From Bog-473 sp035552395 (GTDB lineage Bacteria > Actinomycetota > Acidimicrobiia > Acidimicrobiales > RAAP-2), in the NCBI GenBank assembly GCA_035552395.1, contig DASZLL010000060.1, positions 1 to 16,310 on the forward strand: a DNA stretch of 16,310 bases, given 5' to 3'. The position numbers and the translations under genes were made by a program. The number at the start of each line of letters is the position of its first letter. The first letter of the stretch is position 1. Below are positions 1 through 5,789 of the stretch, in pieces. The notes beneath the pieces were generated by a model. That model did not search any database, had not been told where the DNA came from, and worked only from the letters and a program-made list of their open reading frames with translations.

Positions 1-166
1 CGCCCTCCGCCGCCGCCCGTTCGGCCAGCTGCTTCGAGTTGTAGATGCGCAGCGTGGGCTGGTCGAGCCAGGAGTCGAGCACGAGCTCGGCCAGCTGGTG
101 CAGCAGATCGAGGCCGGGGCCGCTCACCGCTGCGGTCACCAAGGCCTTCTGCCGTGGGGGAGTCAT
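1..166 (-). CDS. NAD-dependent 2-hydroxyacid / D-3-phosphoglycerate dehydrogenase-like protein, N-terminal fragment
   Basis: Only the first 55 codons are in the window; the gene runs off the left edge. The ATG at 166-164 has a good ribosome site upstream (AAAGGAGAAAAGG, read on the minus strand). The N-terminus has the beta-strand start KALVTAAV, then GLDLLHQLAE, then WLDQPTLRIYNSKQLAE. This resembles the opening of the substrate-binding domain of D-2-hydroxyacid dehydrogenases annotated as phosphoglycerate dehydrogenase-like; that match is from memory. The NAD-binding and catalytic regions are out of view, so activity cannot be judged. It diverges from an FGGY kinase across 70 bases that contain a palindrome overlapping its probable -35 element, so the two genes probably share a regulator and a sugar-acid or sugar pathway. 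Confidence 0.6.
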   Translation of the reverse strand, partial: MTPPRQKALVTAAVSGPGLDLLHQLAELVLDSWLDQPTLRIYNSKQLAERAAAEG

Positions 167-201
167 GCGGGTCCTTTTCTCCTTTGCCGGCGGGCGTCGT
201 C

Positions 202-233
202 CATAATGTCGTGATCATGACACCCGTGTCAGA
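202..233 (-). promoter_or_regulatory. Divergent promoter region; minus-strand -35/-10
   Basis: On the minus strand CTGACA (232-227) and CATTAT (208-203) are separated by 18 bases, a plausible sigma-70 type promoter for the dehydrogenase-like gene. The same AT-rich core read on the plus strand gives CATAAT (202-207), a -10 candidate for the kinase without a clear -35. The promoters are predicted from sequence only. Confidence 0.5.
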
Positions 234-240
234 TTCATGA
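217..240 (+). CDS. Seven-codon upstream ORF (MTPVSDS) overlapping the kinase start
   Basis: An ATG at 217 opens a seven-codon reading frame whose TGA (238-240) overlaps the kinase ATG (237-239) as ATGA. The -10 candidate CATAAT at 202-207 would start transcription near 214, three bases before this ATG, leaving no room for a ribosome site. The kinase ATG also lacks a Shine-Dalgarno. Translation of the short frame followed by re-initiation is therefore a reasonable model for kinase expression. Expression is not shown. Confidence 0.35.
   Translation: MTPVSDS
218..231. promoter_or_regulatory. Perfect inverted repeat TGACAC-CC-GTGTCA, candidate operator
   Basis: Six-base arms with a two-base centre form a perfect palindrome. 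It overlaps the minus-strand -35 and lies just downstream of the plus-strand -10, so one bound dimer could control both divergent genes. Palindromes of this TGACAC type are commonly bound by actinobacterial TetR-like dimers, but no regulator gene is present in the window, so the family is inference. Confidence 0.6.
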
Positions 241-1634
241 GCCCTTCGGCGCGCCCGGTGACCGTCGGCGTCGACGTGGGCACCACGTCGGTCAAGGCGT
301 TGGCCGTCGACGACGAGGGGGTGGTCGTGGCCCGCAGCCGGGTGGCGCACAGCGTCATGTGCCCCGAGCCCGACATCCTCCGCCATGACGCCAAGCGCGC
401 CTGGCGCGCGGGCCCGCGGCGAGCCTTCGAGCAGGTGACCGCGCAGCTGCACGACGGGTCCCACCGCCTGGCCGGCGTCGCCGTGGCGTCCATGGTGCCG
501 TCACTGACCGCGGTCAACCGCCAGGGGGTGCCGCAGCTGCCCGGCCTGCTCTACGGCGACCGGGAGGGTCGGATCACCAGCACGGCGGCGGCCGACACGG
601 TGCTGTTGCCGGGCGCCATGCCCGACGCCGAAGGGTTCCTCGGCTGGGCGGCGACATCGGCGCCCGACGCCAGGGGGTACTGGCCCTGCCAGGCCGTGGC
701 CACCTACGCGCTCTCCGGCCTGCCCGCCGTCGACACCGGCGTCACGGCGTCGCTGGGCGCTCTGCACAGCCGGGGCCGCTGGAACGCCGACATCCTCACG
801 TCGCTCGGGGTGCGCGAGGACCAGATGCCGATGGTGGTGCCGATGGGGACGGCCGCCGGCACGCTGCCCGAGAGTGACACGGTGATCACCGGGGGCACGA
901 TCGACGCCCTGTGCGACCAGATCGTGGCGGGGGCGTCCCATGCCGGCGACGTGCTCGTGATCTTCGGCGCGACCCTCATCGTGTGGGCGGTCTGCGACGA
1001 GTGGCTCGTGGCACCGGGCCTCATCAGCTATCCCCACACGACGGCCGATCGCTTCCTGATCGGCGGGCCGTCCAACGCCGGCGCGCTGTTCGTCGACTGG
1101 GCCAGACGGCTCCTGCGCGGCACCCCGCAGCCGGGGCCCGACCGCGAGCGCCTCGACGCCCGGCTCGGCGAGCCGGGCCGGGTCCCCGTCTGGTTGCCCT
1201 ACGTGCGCGGCGAGCGCACCCCCTTCGAGGACCATACGCTGCGGTCCAACCTCTACGGCCTCGACATCGGCTCGAACGGCGAGGCACTCGAACGCGCCGC
1301 CTACGAGGCGAGCGGGTTCGTGGTGCGGCGGATGCTCGAGCGCTCCGGGGTCAAGGCCACCCGCATCGTCGCCAGCGGCGGCGGCTCGCGCGTCACCGCC
1401 TGGATGGCCGCGGTGGCGGATGCCACGAACCTCCCGGTCGACGCGGTCGCCGTCCCCGAGGGAGCGGCGCTGGGCGCCGCCTACTTCGCCCGCCTGGCTG
1501 CCGGCCTCGAGACCTCACTGGAGGACTCGTCCCGCTGGTCCGCCGTGGGGCGACGGATCGAGCCCGATCCGGTCTGGGCGCGGGCGGCCGACGCCCGCTA
1601 CGAGAAGTTCAGCGAGGTCGGCACCGGCGCGTAG
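237..1634 (+). CDS. FGGY-family carbohydrate kinase (xylulokinase-like)
   Basis: A cytoplasmic 465-residue ATP-dependent sugar kinase, near the usual length of about 480-500 for xylulokinase-type members. The actin-fold phosphate-1 motif is at residues 11-20 (GVDVGTTSVK, Asp13). The probable catalytic base is Asp223 in GGTIDALCDQ, followed by the second-domain beta strand VIFGATLIVW (241-250), the RGERTP loop at 324-329, and the C-terminal nucleotide-binding GGGS at 381-384 with EGAALGAAY at 408-416. Both halves of the fold are therefore intact. The true substrate (xylulose, ribulose, erythritol or another) cannot be read from the sequence. The start at 237 has no ribosome site and overlaps the stop of a short upstream frame; a GTG at 261 would clip the N-terminus. 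It diverges from a 2-hydroxyacid dehydrogenase-like gene and converges on a zinc alcohol dehydrogenase, which fits a sugar or polyol catabolic locus. Confidence 0.9.
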   Translation: MSPSARPVTVGVDVGTTSVKALAVDDEGVVVARSRVAHSVMCPEPDILRHDAKRAWRAGPRRAFEQVTAQLHDGSHRLAGVAVASMVPSLTAVNRQGVPQLPGLLYGDREGRITSTAAADTVLLPGAMPDAEGFLGWAATSAPDARGYWPCQAVATYALSGLPAVDTGVTASLGALHSRGRWNADILTSLGVREDQMPMVVPMGTAAGTLPESDTVITGGTIDALCDQIVAGASHAGDVLVIFGATLIVWAVCDEWLVAPGLISYPHTTADRFLIGGPSNAGALFVDWARRLLRGTPQPGPDRERLDARLGEPGRVPVWLPYVRGERTPFEDHTLRSNLYGLDIGSNGEALERAAYEASGFVVRRMLERSGVKATRIVASGGGSRVTAWMAAVADATNLPVDAVAVPEGAALGAAYFARLAAGLETSLEDSSRWSAVGRRIEPDPVWARAADARYEKFSEVGTGA

Positions 1635-1654
1635 GCCCGCCTGCCCTCCGGGCC
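1634..1654. terminator. Hairpin between convergent kinase and alcohol dehydrogenase genes
   Basis: GGCCCG (1634-1639) and CGGGCC (1649-1654) form a six-base-pair GC stem with a nine-base loop in the 45-base gap between two convergent genes. There is no T tract, so it is a weak intrinsic terminator candidate that could act in both directions. Confidence 0.4.
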
Positions 1655-1679
1655 CGCGGCCTTCCCGACCCAGACCCCG

Positions 1680-2918
1680 CTACCCGTTCGGCGTGAAGGC
1701 GACCTTCAGGGCCCCGCTGCGGTCCTGGCGGGCTAGCGCCGTGAGGGCGGGCCACCACTCCTCCAGCGCGAAGCGATGCGTGAGCATCGGCGTGATGTCC
1801 AGCCGACCGTCGGCGACCAGCTGGAGATAGTGGGCGATGGCGTGGCGCCGCGTGCCCTCGAAGTCCTCGATGCCGAAGGCATTCGACCCGGCGATCGTGA
1901 TCTCCTTGAAGTAGATCGGGGTGGACTCCCATCGCTCGGGCGTGGCGACGCCGGTGTAGACGAGACGCCCGCGTTCGGCCAGCACGCGTACGCCGACCTC
2001 GAGTGTCTCCCCCTTGGCGATGGTGTCGTAGACGACGTCGATATGGCCCGGGTGGGTCACCGGCAGGCCGTCGAGCGGTGCGTGGAGCACGGCGCCCGAC
2101 CACGCCGCCAGTTCCTCCACGAGGGCAAGCCGCGGTTCGTGCGCGAAGACCGCGGACGCGCCGAACCGCAGTGCCATGGCGCGCTGGGCCTCGAATCGGG
2201 TGACCACCCCCACCTCGACGCCCGGGTACAGCGTGGTGAGGATGGCCACGCTGGTGAGGCCGAGGGCGCCGGCTCCGTACACGAGCACCCGGCCGTGGGG
2301 CGGGGGCGGGTGCCGGACGATGGCGTGGAACGAGACCGAGAAGGGGTCGGCCAGCACCGCGGCATCGTTCGAGACGCCGTCGGGCACGGGGATGAGCATC
2401 GAGTCGTGCGCGGCCATTCGCTCGGCCCAGGCCCCGGGCGCCCCGGTGATCACGCCGACGTGGACGCCGGGACCGAGGTCGCCCTGGGTGAAGCTCCAGC
2501 ACAGGCTCAGGTCGCCCGCCCGGCACGGTGGGCACATCGGCTCGATGCCCCGCGGCGCACACGTGAGCCAGGGGTTCAGCACCACCCGCTGTCCAACGTC
2601 GAGCCCGCGGGCCGCGTCGCCGAGCTGCACGACCTCGGCGACCACCTCGTGCCCGGGAACGTGGGGCAGGGAGGCGAACGCCGCCATGGGGTTGTCGATG
2701 TCCCCGGTGTTGAAGTCGCCCAGCACGAGCTTGGCGTCGGAGCCACAGATGCCCGAGAGGATGGGTTTGGTGACCACCCAGTCGGGACGGACCAGACGCG
2801 CGTCGTCGACCTCGTGCAGGCCGAAGGGGATCCCGACGAGCGCCTGCTCCATGGCGTCCTCGGGGACCGGCCGTGCCTCGGCTTCGTCGGGCGGCGCCCC
2901 GAAGAGCAGGGCCTTCAC
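1680..2918 (-). CDS. Zinc-dependent alcohol dehydrogenase family protein (MDR superfamily)
   Basis: A 412-residue medium-chain dehydrogenase expected to oxidise an alcohol or polyol with NAD(P). Catalytic zinc ligands are visible: Cys58 in SGICGSD and His90-Glu91 in PGHEV. Four structural-zinc cysteines are at 120, 129, 132 and 140; the first gap is eight residues instead of the usual two. The Rossmann glycine motif is GAGALG at 215-220. The chosen start is the GTG at 2918-2916, which overlaps the stop of the upstream short-chain dehydrogenase as GTGA. The reading frame stays open far upstream, but that part is a shadow of the neighbouring gene. Homology begins right at this GTG (KALLFGAPP), which is typical for MDR N-termini. 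Translational coupling with the dehydrogenase before it suggests the two act in one pathway; the substrate is unknown. Confidence 0.9.
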   Translation of the reverse strand: MKALLFGAPPDEAEARPVPEDAMEQALVGIPFGLHEVDDARLVRPDWVVTKPILSGICGSDAKLVLGDFNTGDIDNPMAAFASLPHVPGHEVVAEVVQLGDAARGLDVGQRVVLNPWLTCAPRGIEPMCPPCRAGDLSLCWSFTQGDLGPGVHVGVITGAPGAWAERMAAHDSMLIPVPDGVSNDAAVLADPFSVSFHAIVRHPPPPHGRVLVYGAGALGLTSVAILTTLYPGVEVGVVTRFEAQRAMALRFGASAVFAHEPRLALVEELAAWSGAVLHAPLDGLPVTHPGHIDVVYDTIAKGETLEVGVRVLAERGRLVYTGVATPERWESTPIYFKEITIAGSNAFGIEDFEGTRRHAIAHYLQLVADGRLDITPMLTHRFALEEWWPALTALARQDRSGALKVAFTPNG

Positions 2919-3700
2919 GAGCCGGCGTGGTCGTTGAGCGCGCGCATCCCGACCATGAAGGCGTCGATGTCCGAGGTCTTCGCCTCGATCACCGCCTTCA
3001 TGTCGGGCAGGTAGTGCTCGAAGCGGTCGCTGTCGATCGCGTCGACCAGGGGCCTGGCGACCGACTCGGGGGACTCCTTGGGGCCGTCGTAGAGCGGGTC
3101 GTCGTTGTCGGGCTGGTCCCAGATCTCGGTGTCGATGGCGCCCGGGAGGATCAGCTTGATCGAGACGCCCGTGTGGTCGAGGTCGATCGCCGCGGACTCG
3201 CTCCAGCCGGCCAGCGCGAATTTCGAACCGGAGTACGCCGCCTCGGCCGTGATGCCGAGGCGTCCACCCAGGCTCGAGACGTTGACGATGGTGCCCGCCT
3301 TGCGCTCGAGCATGCGGGGGAGCACGGCCAACGAGATCGCGACGGGCGAGAGGTAATTGATACGCATCGTGCGCTCCACCTCGTACATGGTGAGGCGCGT
3401 GACATGGCGTCGCATGGGGACGGCGGCGTTGTTGATCACCACGTCGAGTCCCGCGTAGTGGTCCCAGATCACCAAGGCCAGTTCGGCCGCGCTGGTGGGG
3501 TCGGACAGGTCCGCCGCCCACCGCTCGGACGAAGGCGAGGTGACGCGGCACTCGGCGAGGACCTCGTCAAGTCGCTCGACGCGGCGTGCCACGAGAGCCA
3601 CCGTGTCGCCGCGGGCAGCCAGCTCGCGGGCGACTGCGGCGCCGATGCCTGACGACGCGCCGGTGACCAGGACCGTGCGGCCCTTCGTCCCAGCAGTCAA
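2915..3700 (-). CDS. SDR-family oxidoreductase
   Basis: A 261-residue classical short-chain dehydrogenase/reductase. It has the cofactor motif TGASSGIG at 13-20, the NNAA motif at 90-93, a catalytic serine in NVSSLGG (Ser142/143), and the YSGSK active site with Tyr156 and Lys160. The start is set at the TTG at 3700-3698. It is preceded, seven bases away, by a strong GGGAGG ribosome site, and homology begins just after it. Upstream ATG/GTG options would run through the tRNA-His gene. The downstream zinc alcohol dehydrogenase overlaps its stop by four bases. It lies 60 bases downstream of tRNA-His on the same strand, so it may be read from the tRNA promoter. The substrate cannot be assigned. 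Arg39-Arg40 after the second beta strand (ALVARR) would suit NADP, which is inference. Confidence 0.92.
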   Translation of the reverse strand: MTAGTKGRTVLVTGASSGIGAAVARELAARGDTVALVARRVERLDEVLAECRVTSPSSERWAADLSDPTSAAELALVIWDHYAGLDVVINNAAVPMRRHVTRLTMYEVERTMRINYLSPVAISLAVLPRMLERKAGTIVNVSSLGGRLGITAEAAYSGSKFALAGWSESAAIDLDHTGVSIKLILPGAIDTEIWDQPDNDDPLYDGPKESPESVARPLVDAIDSDRFEHYLPDMKAVIEAKTSDIDAFMVGMRALNDHAGS

Positions 3701-3707
3701 TTGCGAA

Positions 3708-3713
3708 CCTCCC
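3708..3713 (-). promoter_or_regulatory. Ribosome binding site deciding the SDR TTG start
   Basis: GGGAGG on the minus strand sits seven bases before a TTG codon. It is the only good Shine-Dalgarno near the beginning of the conserved SDR fold. Confidence 0.7.
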
Positions 3714-3727
3714 GGTGCCGCGTGGTG

Positions 3728-3754
3728 CGCCCGGAACCACAACAAGTCCGGGCG
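3728..3754 (-). other. Perfect 8-bp hairpin between tRNA-His and the SDR gene
   Basis: CGCCCGGA (3728-3735) and TCCGGGCG (3747-3754) pair perfectly around an 11-base loop. Read on the minus strand the loop is CTTGTTGTGGT and contains TTGTGGT, identical to the anticodon loop of the tRNA-His gene seven bases upstream. No T tract follows on the minus strand, while TTT follows on the plus strand. It may be a terminator, a processing signal for the tRNA transcript, or a leader element for the SDR mRNA. Confidence 0.6.
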
Positions 3755-3760
3755 TTTCGG

Positions 3761-3835
3761 GGTGAGCGAGGGGTCTCGAACCCCCGACCTCCAGGACCAC
3801 AACCTGGCGCTCTAACCAACTGAGCTACGCCCACC
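3761..3835 (-). tRNA. tRNA-His (GTG anticodon)
   Basis: It folds as a complete cloverleaf. The acceptor is GTGGGCG/CGCTCAC with an extra 5' G opposite C73, the tRNA-His identity feature. The D stem is GCTC/GAGC, the anticodon stem CCAGG/CCTGG with loop TTGTGGT (anticodon GTG), the variable loop AGGTC, and the T arm has loop TTCGAGA. The 3' CCA is not encoded (CCG follows). It diverges from tRNA-Arg and lies just upstream of the SDR gene on the same strand. Confidence 0.97.
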
Positions 3836-3929
3836 GAGGGGCATAAGTGTGGCACACGACCCGGTGGCCCCAAGCCCGCTGGAGCGTCGGGACCAGGGCT
3901 CCGTTCAACTCAAGGGGACGAGGGGGGCT

Positions 3930-3935
3930 TAGCAT
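3930..3935 (+). promoter_or_regulatory. Candidate -10 element for tRNA-Arg
   Basis: TAGCAT lies about ten bases before the mature tRNA 5' end. No convincing -35 was found at the right distance, so this is tentative. Confidence 0.3.
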
Positions 3936-3944
3936 TCTGCTGTC

Positions 3945-4017
3945 GCCCTCGTAGCTCAGCGGATAGAGCGGCCGACTTCTAATCGGCTGGTCGCAGGTTC
4001 GATTCCTGCCGAGGGCG
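3945..4017 (+). tRNA. tRNA-Arg (TCT anticodon)
   Basis: A full cloverleaf: acceptor GCCCTCG/CGAGGGC with discriminator G, D stem GCTC/GAGC, anticodon stem GCCGA/TCGGC with loop CTTCTAA (anticodon TCT), variable loop TGGTC, and T stem GCAGG/CCTGC with loop TTCGATT. CCA is not encoded (CTG follows). Confidence 0.97.
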
Positions 4018-4020
4018 CTG

Positions 4021-4080
4021 CTGCTGCCAAGGTCGCTTCTTCCAAGGGCGCTGCTGCCAAGGGCGTTTCTTCCGCCCGGG
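4021..4080 (+). repeat. Two-copy 30-bp tandem repeat abutting the tRNA-Arg 3' end
   Basis: The units at 4021-4050 and 4051-4080 share 21 of their first 23 bases (CTGCTGCCAAGG, then CG and TTCTTCC) and then diverge. They begin three bases after the tRNA and end about 40 bases before the methyltransferase ATG. The second unit can form GGGCG(4061-4065)/CGCCC(4073-4077), a weak terminator-like stem. Confidence 0.6.
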
Positions 4081-4121
4081 AGCGCTTCGGGGTCCGAGCC
4101 ACCAGGTACCGTTGGCCGCAC

Positions 4122-5168
4122 ATGGGCAGAGGTGACCAGGAACGCCACGGCCACGGCTGGCGGCACACGGCAAAGGACACGCTCAAGCCCTGGCGGGACC
4201 GTCTGGTCCACCGGCTCGGGGGGACAATGCCCCAGCGTGGACTGTCGTACGACGAGCTCGTGGGATTGCTCTACCCCCACCTGCCCGACGAGCTGCGCGC
4301 CGAGGTCGACGCCGCCGCGTCGGGGGACCTGACCAAGGCGTCGACGATCCGACGGATGCTCGGGTCGATCGAGCACCAGGTCGCGCCGACCGCCTTCTCG
4401 GTGCAGCTGAGGGGCGAGGACGCGGTGCGCTGCCCGGTAGGCGACGTGGAGCTGCTGTGCGATGCGGCCGATGCGGCCGTCACCCCTGGGCTGCGTTCGG
4501 GCTCTTACGAGCCGCACCTCACCGCGGTCTTCGAACGGCACTGTCGCCCGGGCATGACCGTCGTGGACGTCGGGGCCAACCTCGGCTACTTCACGCTGTT
4601 GGCGGCGCGGCTGGTGGGTCCAGGTGGCCGGGTCGTCGCGCTCGAGCCGAACTCCGAGAATTGCCGGCTGCTCCTGTCGTCGCTCCGGTTGAACGGCATC
4701 TCCAACGTCGAGCTTCTGCCCGTGGCGGCGGACGAGGCACCCGGCTGGGCCTATTACTCCACCCATGTCGGCTCCAACGGTGGTCTCATCGACGACGGCG
4801 ACCTGTTGTCCCGTTTCGGCGTGGTGGTCCCGACGTTCCGGCTCGACGATCTGGTCGACGGACCAGTGGGATTCTTGAAGATGGACGTCGAAGGGGCCGA
4901 AGGGCGCGTCGTCGCGGGCTCCACCAGGATCATCGAGCGGGACCGGCCCGTCGTCACGACCGAATTGAAGGAAGAGATGCTCCAGCGGGTCTCGGGCCGC
5001 TCGGTAGCCGACTATCTCGGGTACTTCGGTGACCTCGGGTACACGCCCTCGCTGCTGGACAAGCACAACGGCGCAGAGCGACCGTATCCCTCGGTGGGTG
5101 CGCTGCTCGACGAGTGGGGCGAAGACGAAGAATTGCGCGACGTCCTGCTGCTCCCGGCGCCGCGCTGA
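4122..5168 (+). CDS. FkbM family methyltransferase
   Basis: A 348-residue S-adenosylmethionine-dependent methyltransferase of the FkbM type; members O-methylate polyketide, glycan or glycolipid hydroxyls. SAM motif I is VVDVGANLGYFTLLAA at 147-162, the acidic end of strand 2 is VALEPNSENC at 172-181, and the family signature FLKMDVEGAE is at 251-260. The first 90 residues are a family-unlike extension with helical, charged character. The ATG at 4122 has no clear ribosome site. An in-frame ATG at 4227 follows GGGGGG by three bases and would shorten the protein by 35 residues without touching the catalytic domain. No glycosyltransferase or polyketide gene is adjacent, so the acceptor is unknown. 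It lies alone between tRNA-Arg and a strong terminator hairpin. Confidence 0.88.
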   Translation: MGRGDQERHGHGWRHTAKDTLKPWRDRLVHRLGGTMPQRGLSYDELVGLLYPHLPDELRAEVDAAASGDLTKASTIRRMLGSIEHQVAPTAFSVQLRGEDAVRCPVGDVELLCDAADAAVTPGLRSGSYEPHLTAVFERHCRPGMTVVDVGANLGYFTLLAARLVGPGGRVVALEPNSENCRLLLSSLRLNGISNVELLPVAADEAPGWAYYSTHVGSNGGLIDDGDLLSRFGVVVPTFRLDDLVDGPVGFLKMDVEGAEGRVVAGSTRIIERDRPVVTTELKEEMLQRVSGRSVADYLGYFGDLGYTPSLLDKHNGAERPYPSVGALLDEWGEDEELRDVLLLPAPR

Positions 5169-5172
5169 GCCG

Positions 5173-5202
5173 TCGTGGCGGGCGTGACAATGCCCGCCAC
5201 GA
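5173..5202. terminator. Perfect 11-bp hairpin between convergent FkbM and LOG genes
   Basis: TCGTGGCGGGC (5173-5183) pairs perfectly with GCCCGCCACGA (5192-5202) around the eight-base loop GTGACAAT. It starts five bases after the methyltransferase stop and ends 17 bases before the LOG stop. There is no T tract, as is common in high-GC actinobacteria; it probably serves both genes. Confidence 0.75.
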
Positions 5203-5219
5203 ACGATCGCCGCTGGCCT

Positions 5220-5789
5220 CTACCTGGGCGGCGCCTGACCGCGTGGCGGCCCCACCAGCGCGTCGAGCAGCTCCTCCGGATCCTTGGCGACGACGAGATC
5301 CTCGACGTGCCGGGCCTTGATGAAGCCTTGCTCCACCGCATGGCCGATGAAGATCAGCAGATCGTCGAAGAAGCCGTCGACGTTGAGGATGCCGCACGGC
5401 TTGTCGTGCAGGCCGAGCTGGGCCCAGGTCAGGGCTTCCATGAATTCCTCGTAGGTGCCAAAGCCGCCGGGCAGCATGGCGAAGGCGTCGGACAAAGAAG
5501 ACATCAATGCCTTGCGCTCGTGCATGGTGGTGACGACATGGAGCTCGCTCAGGGTGCCGTGCGCGATCTCATGGCCGGCGAGCGCTTCGGTGATCACGCC
5601 GGTGGCCGAGCCCCCCGCGGCGATGGCGGCATCCGCCACGACTCCCATCAGGCCGATCGAGGCCCCTCCGTAGACGAGCCCCACGCCGCGCGCGGCCAGA
5701 CCGCTCCCGACGGCAGCCGCGGCGTCGGCGAAGGCGGGGTTGGCGCCCGCGCTCGACCCGCAGAACACACAGACCGCCCGCGGCGTCAC
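5220..5789 (-). CDS. LOG-family protein (TIGR00730-type Rossmann fold, nucleoside 5'-monophosphate phosphoribohydrolase)
   Basis: A 189-residue protein, the normal size for the family. Members cleave cytokinin riboside 5'-monophosphates or related purine nucleotides to free base and ribose 5-phosphate. Visible motifs are VCVFCGSSAG at the N-terminus, GGASIGLMG at 41-49, MHERK at 89-93, and the signature PGGFGTYEE at 107-115, which holds the catalytic and phosphate-binding residues. The start is the GTG at 5789-5787, which overlaps the stop of the upstream MFS exporter as GTGA. The frame is open further upstream only as an exporter shadow. No separate ribosome site is visible, so translation is probably coupled to the exporter. 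The bacterial physiological substrate is not settled for most members. Confidence 0.93.
   Translation of the reverse strand: MTPRAVCVFCGSSAGANPAFADAAAAVGSGLAARGVGLVYGGASIGLMGVVADAAIAAGGSATGVITEALAGHEIAHGTLSELHVVTTMHERKALMSSLSDAFAMLPGGFGTYEEFMEALTWAQLGLHDKPCGILNVDGFFDDLLIFIGHAVEQGFIKARHVEDLVVAKDPEELLDALVGPPRGQAPPR

Noticed and set aside
1776..3014. Long plus-strand frame of 412 codons opposite the zinc dehydrogenase
   Set aside because: Composition (His, Gly, Arg, Asp) is that of a GC-rich shadow; the minus-strand enzyme has all zinc and cofactor motifs.
3495..3815. Plus-strand frame ending GSRTPDLQDHNLAL
   Set aside because: It is antisense to the SDR gene and translates the complement of tRNA-His.
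4061..4077. Terminator after tRNA-Arg (GGGCG/CGCCC)
   Set aside because: Only five base pairs and no T tract; recorded as part of the tandem repeat instead.
3825..5066. Long minus-strand frame of 413 codons opposite the FkbM gene
   Set aside because: It crosses both tRNA genes and is rich in Arg, His and Gln with no recognisable fold; the plus-strand methyltransferase is well supported.
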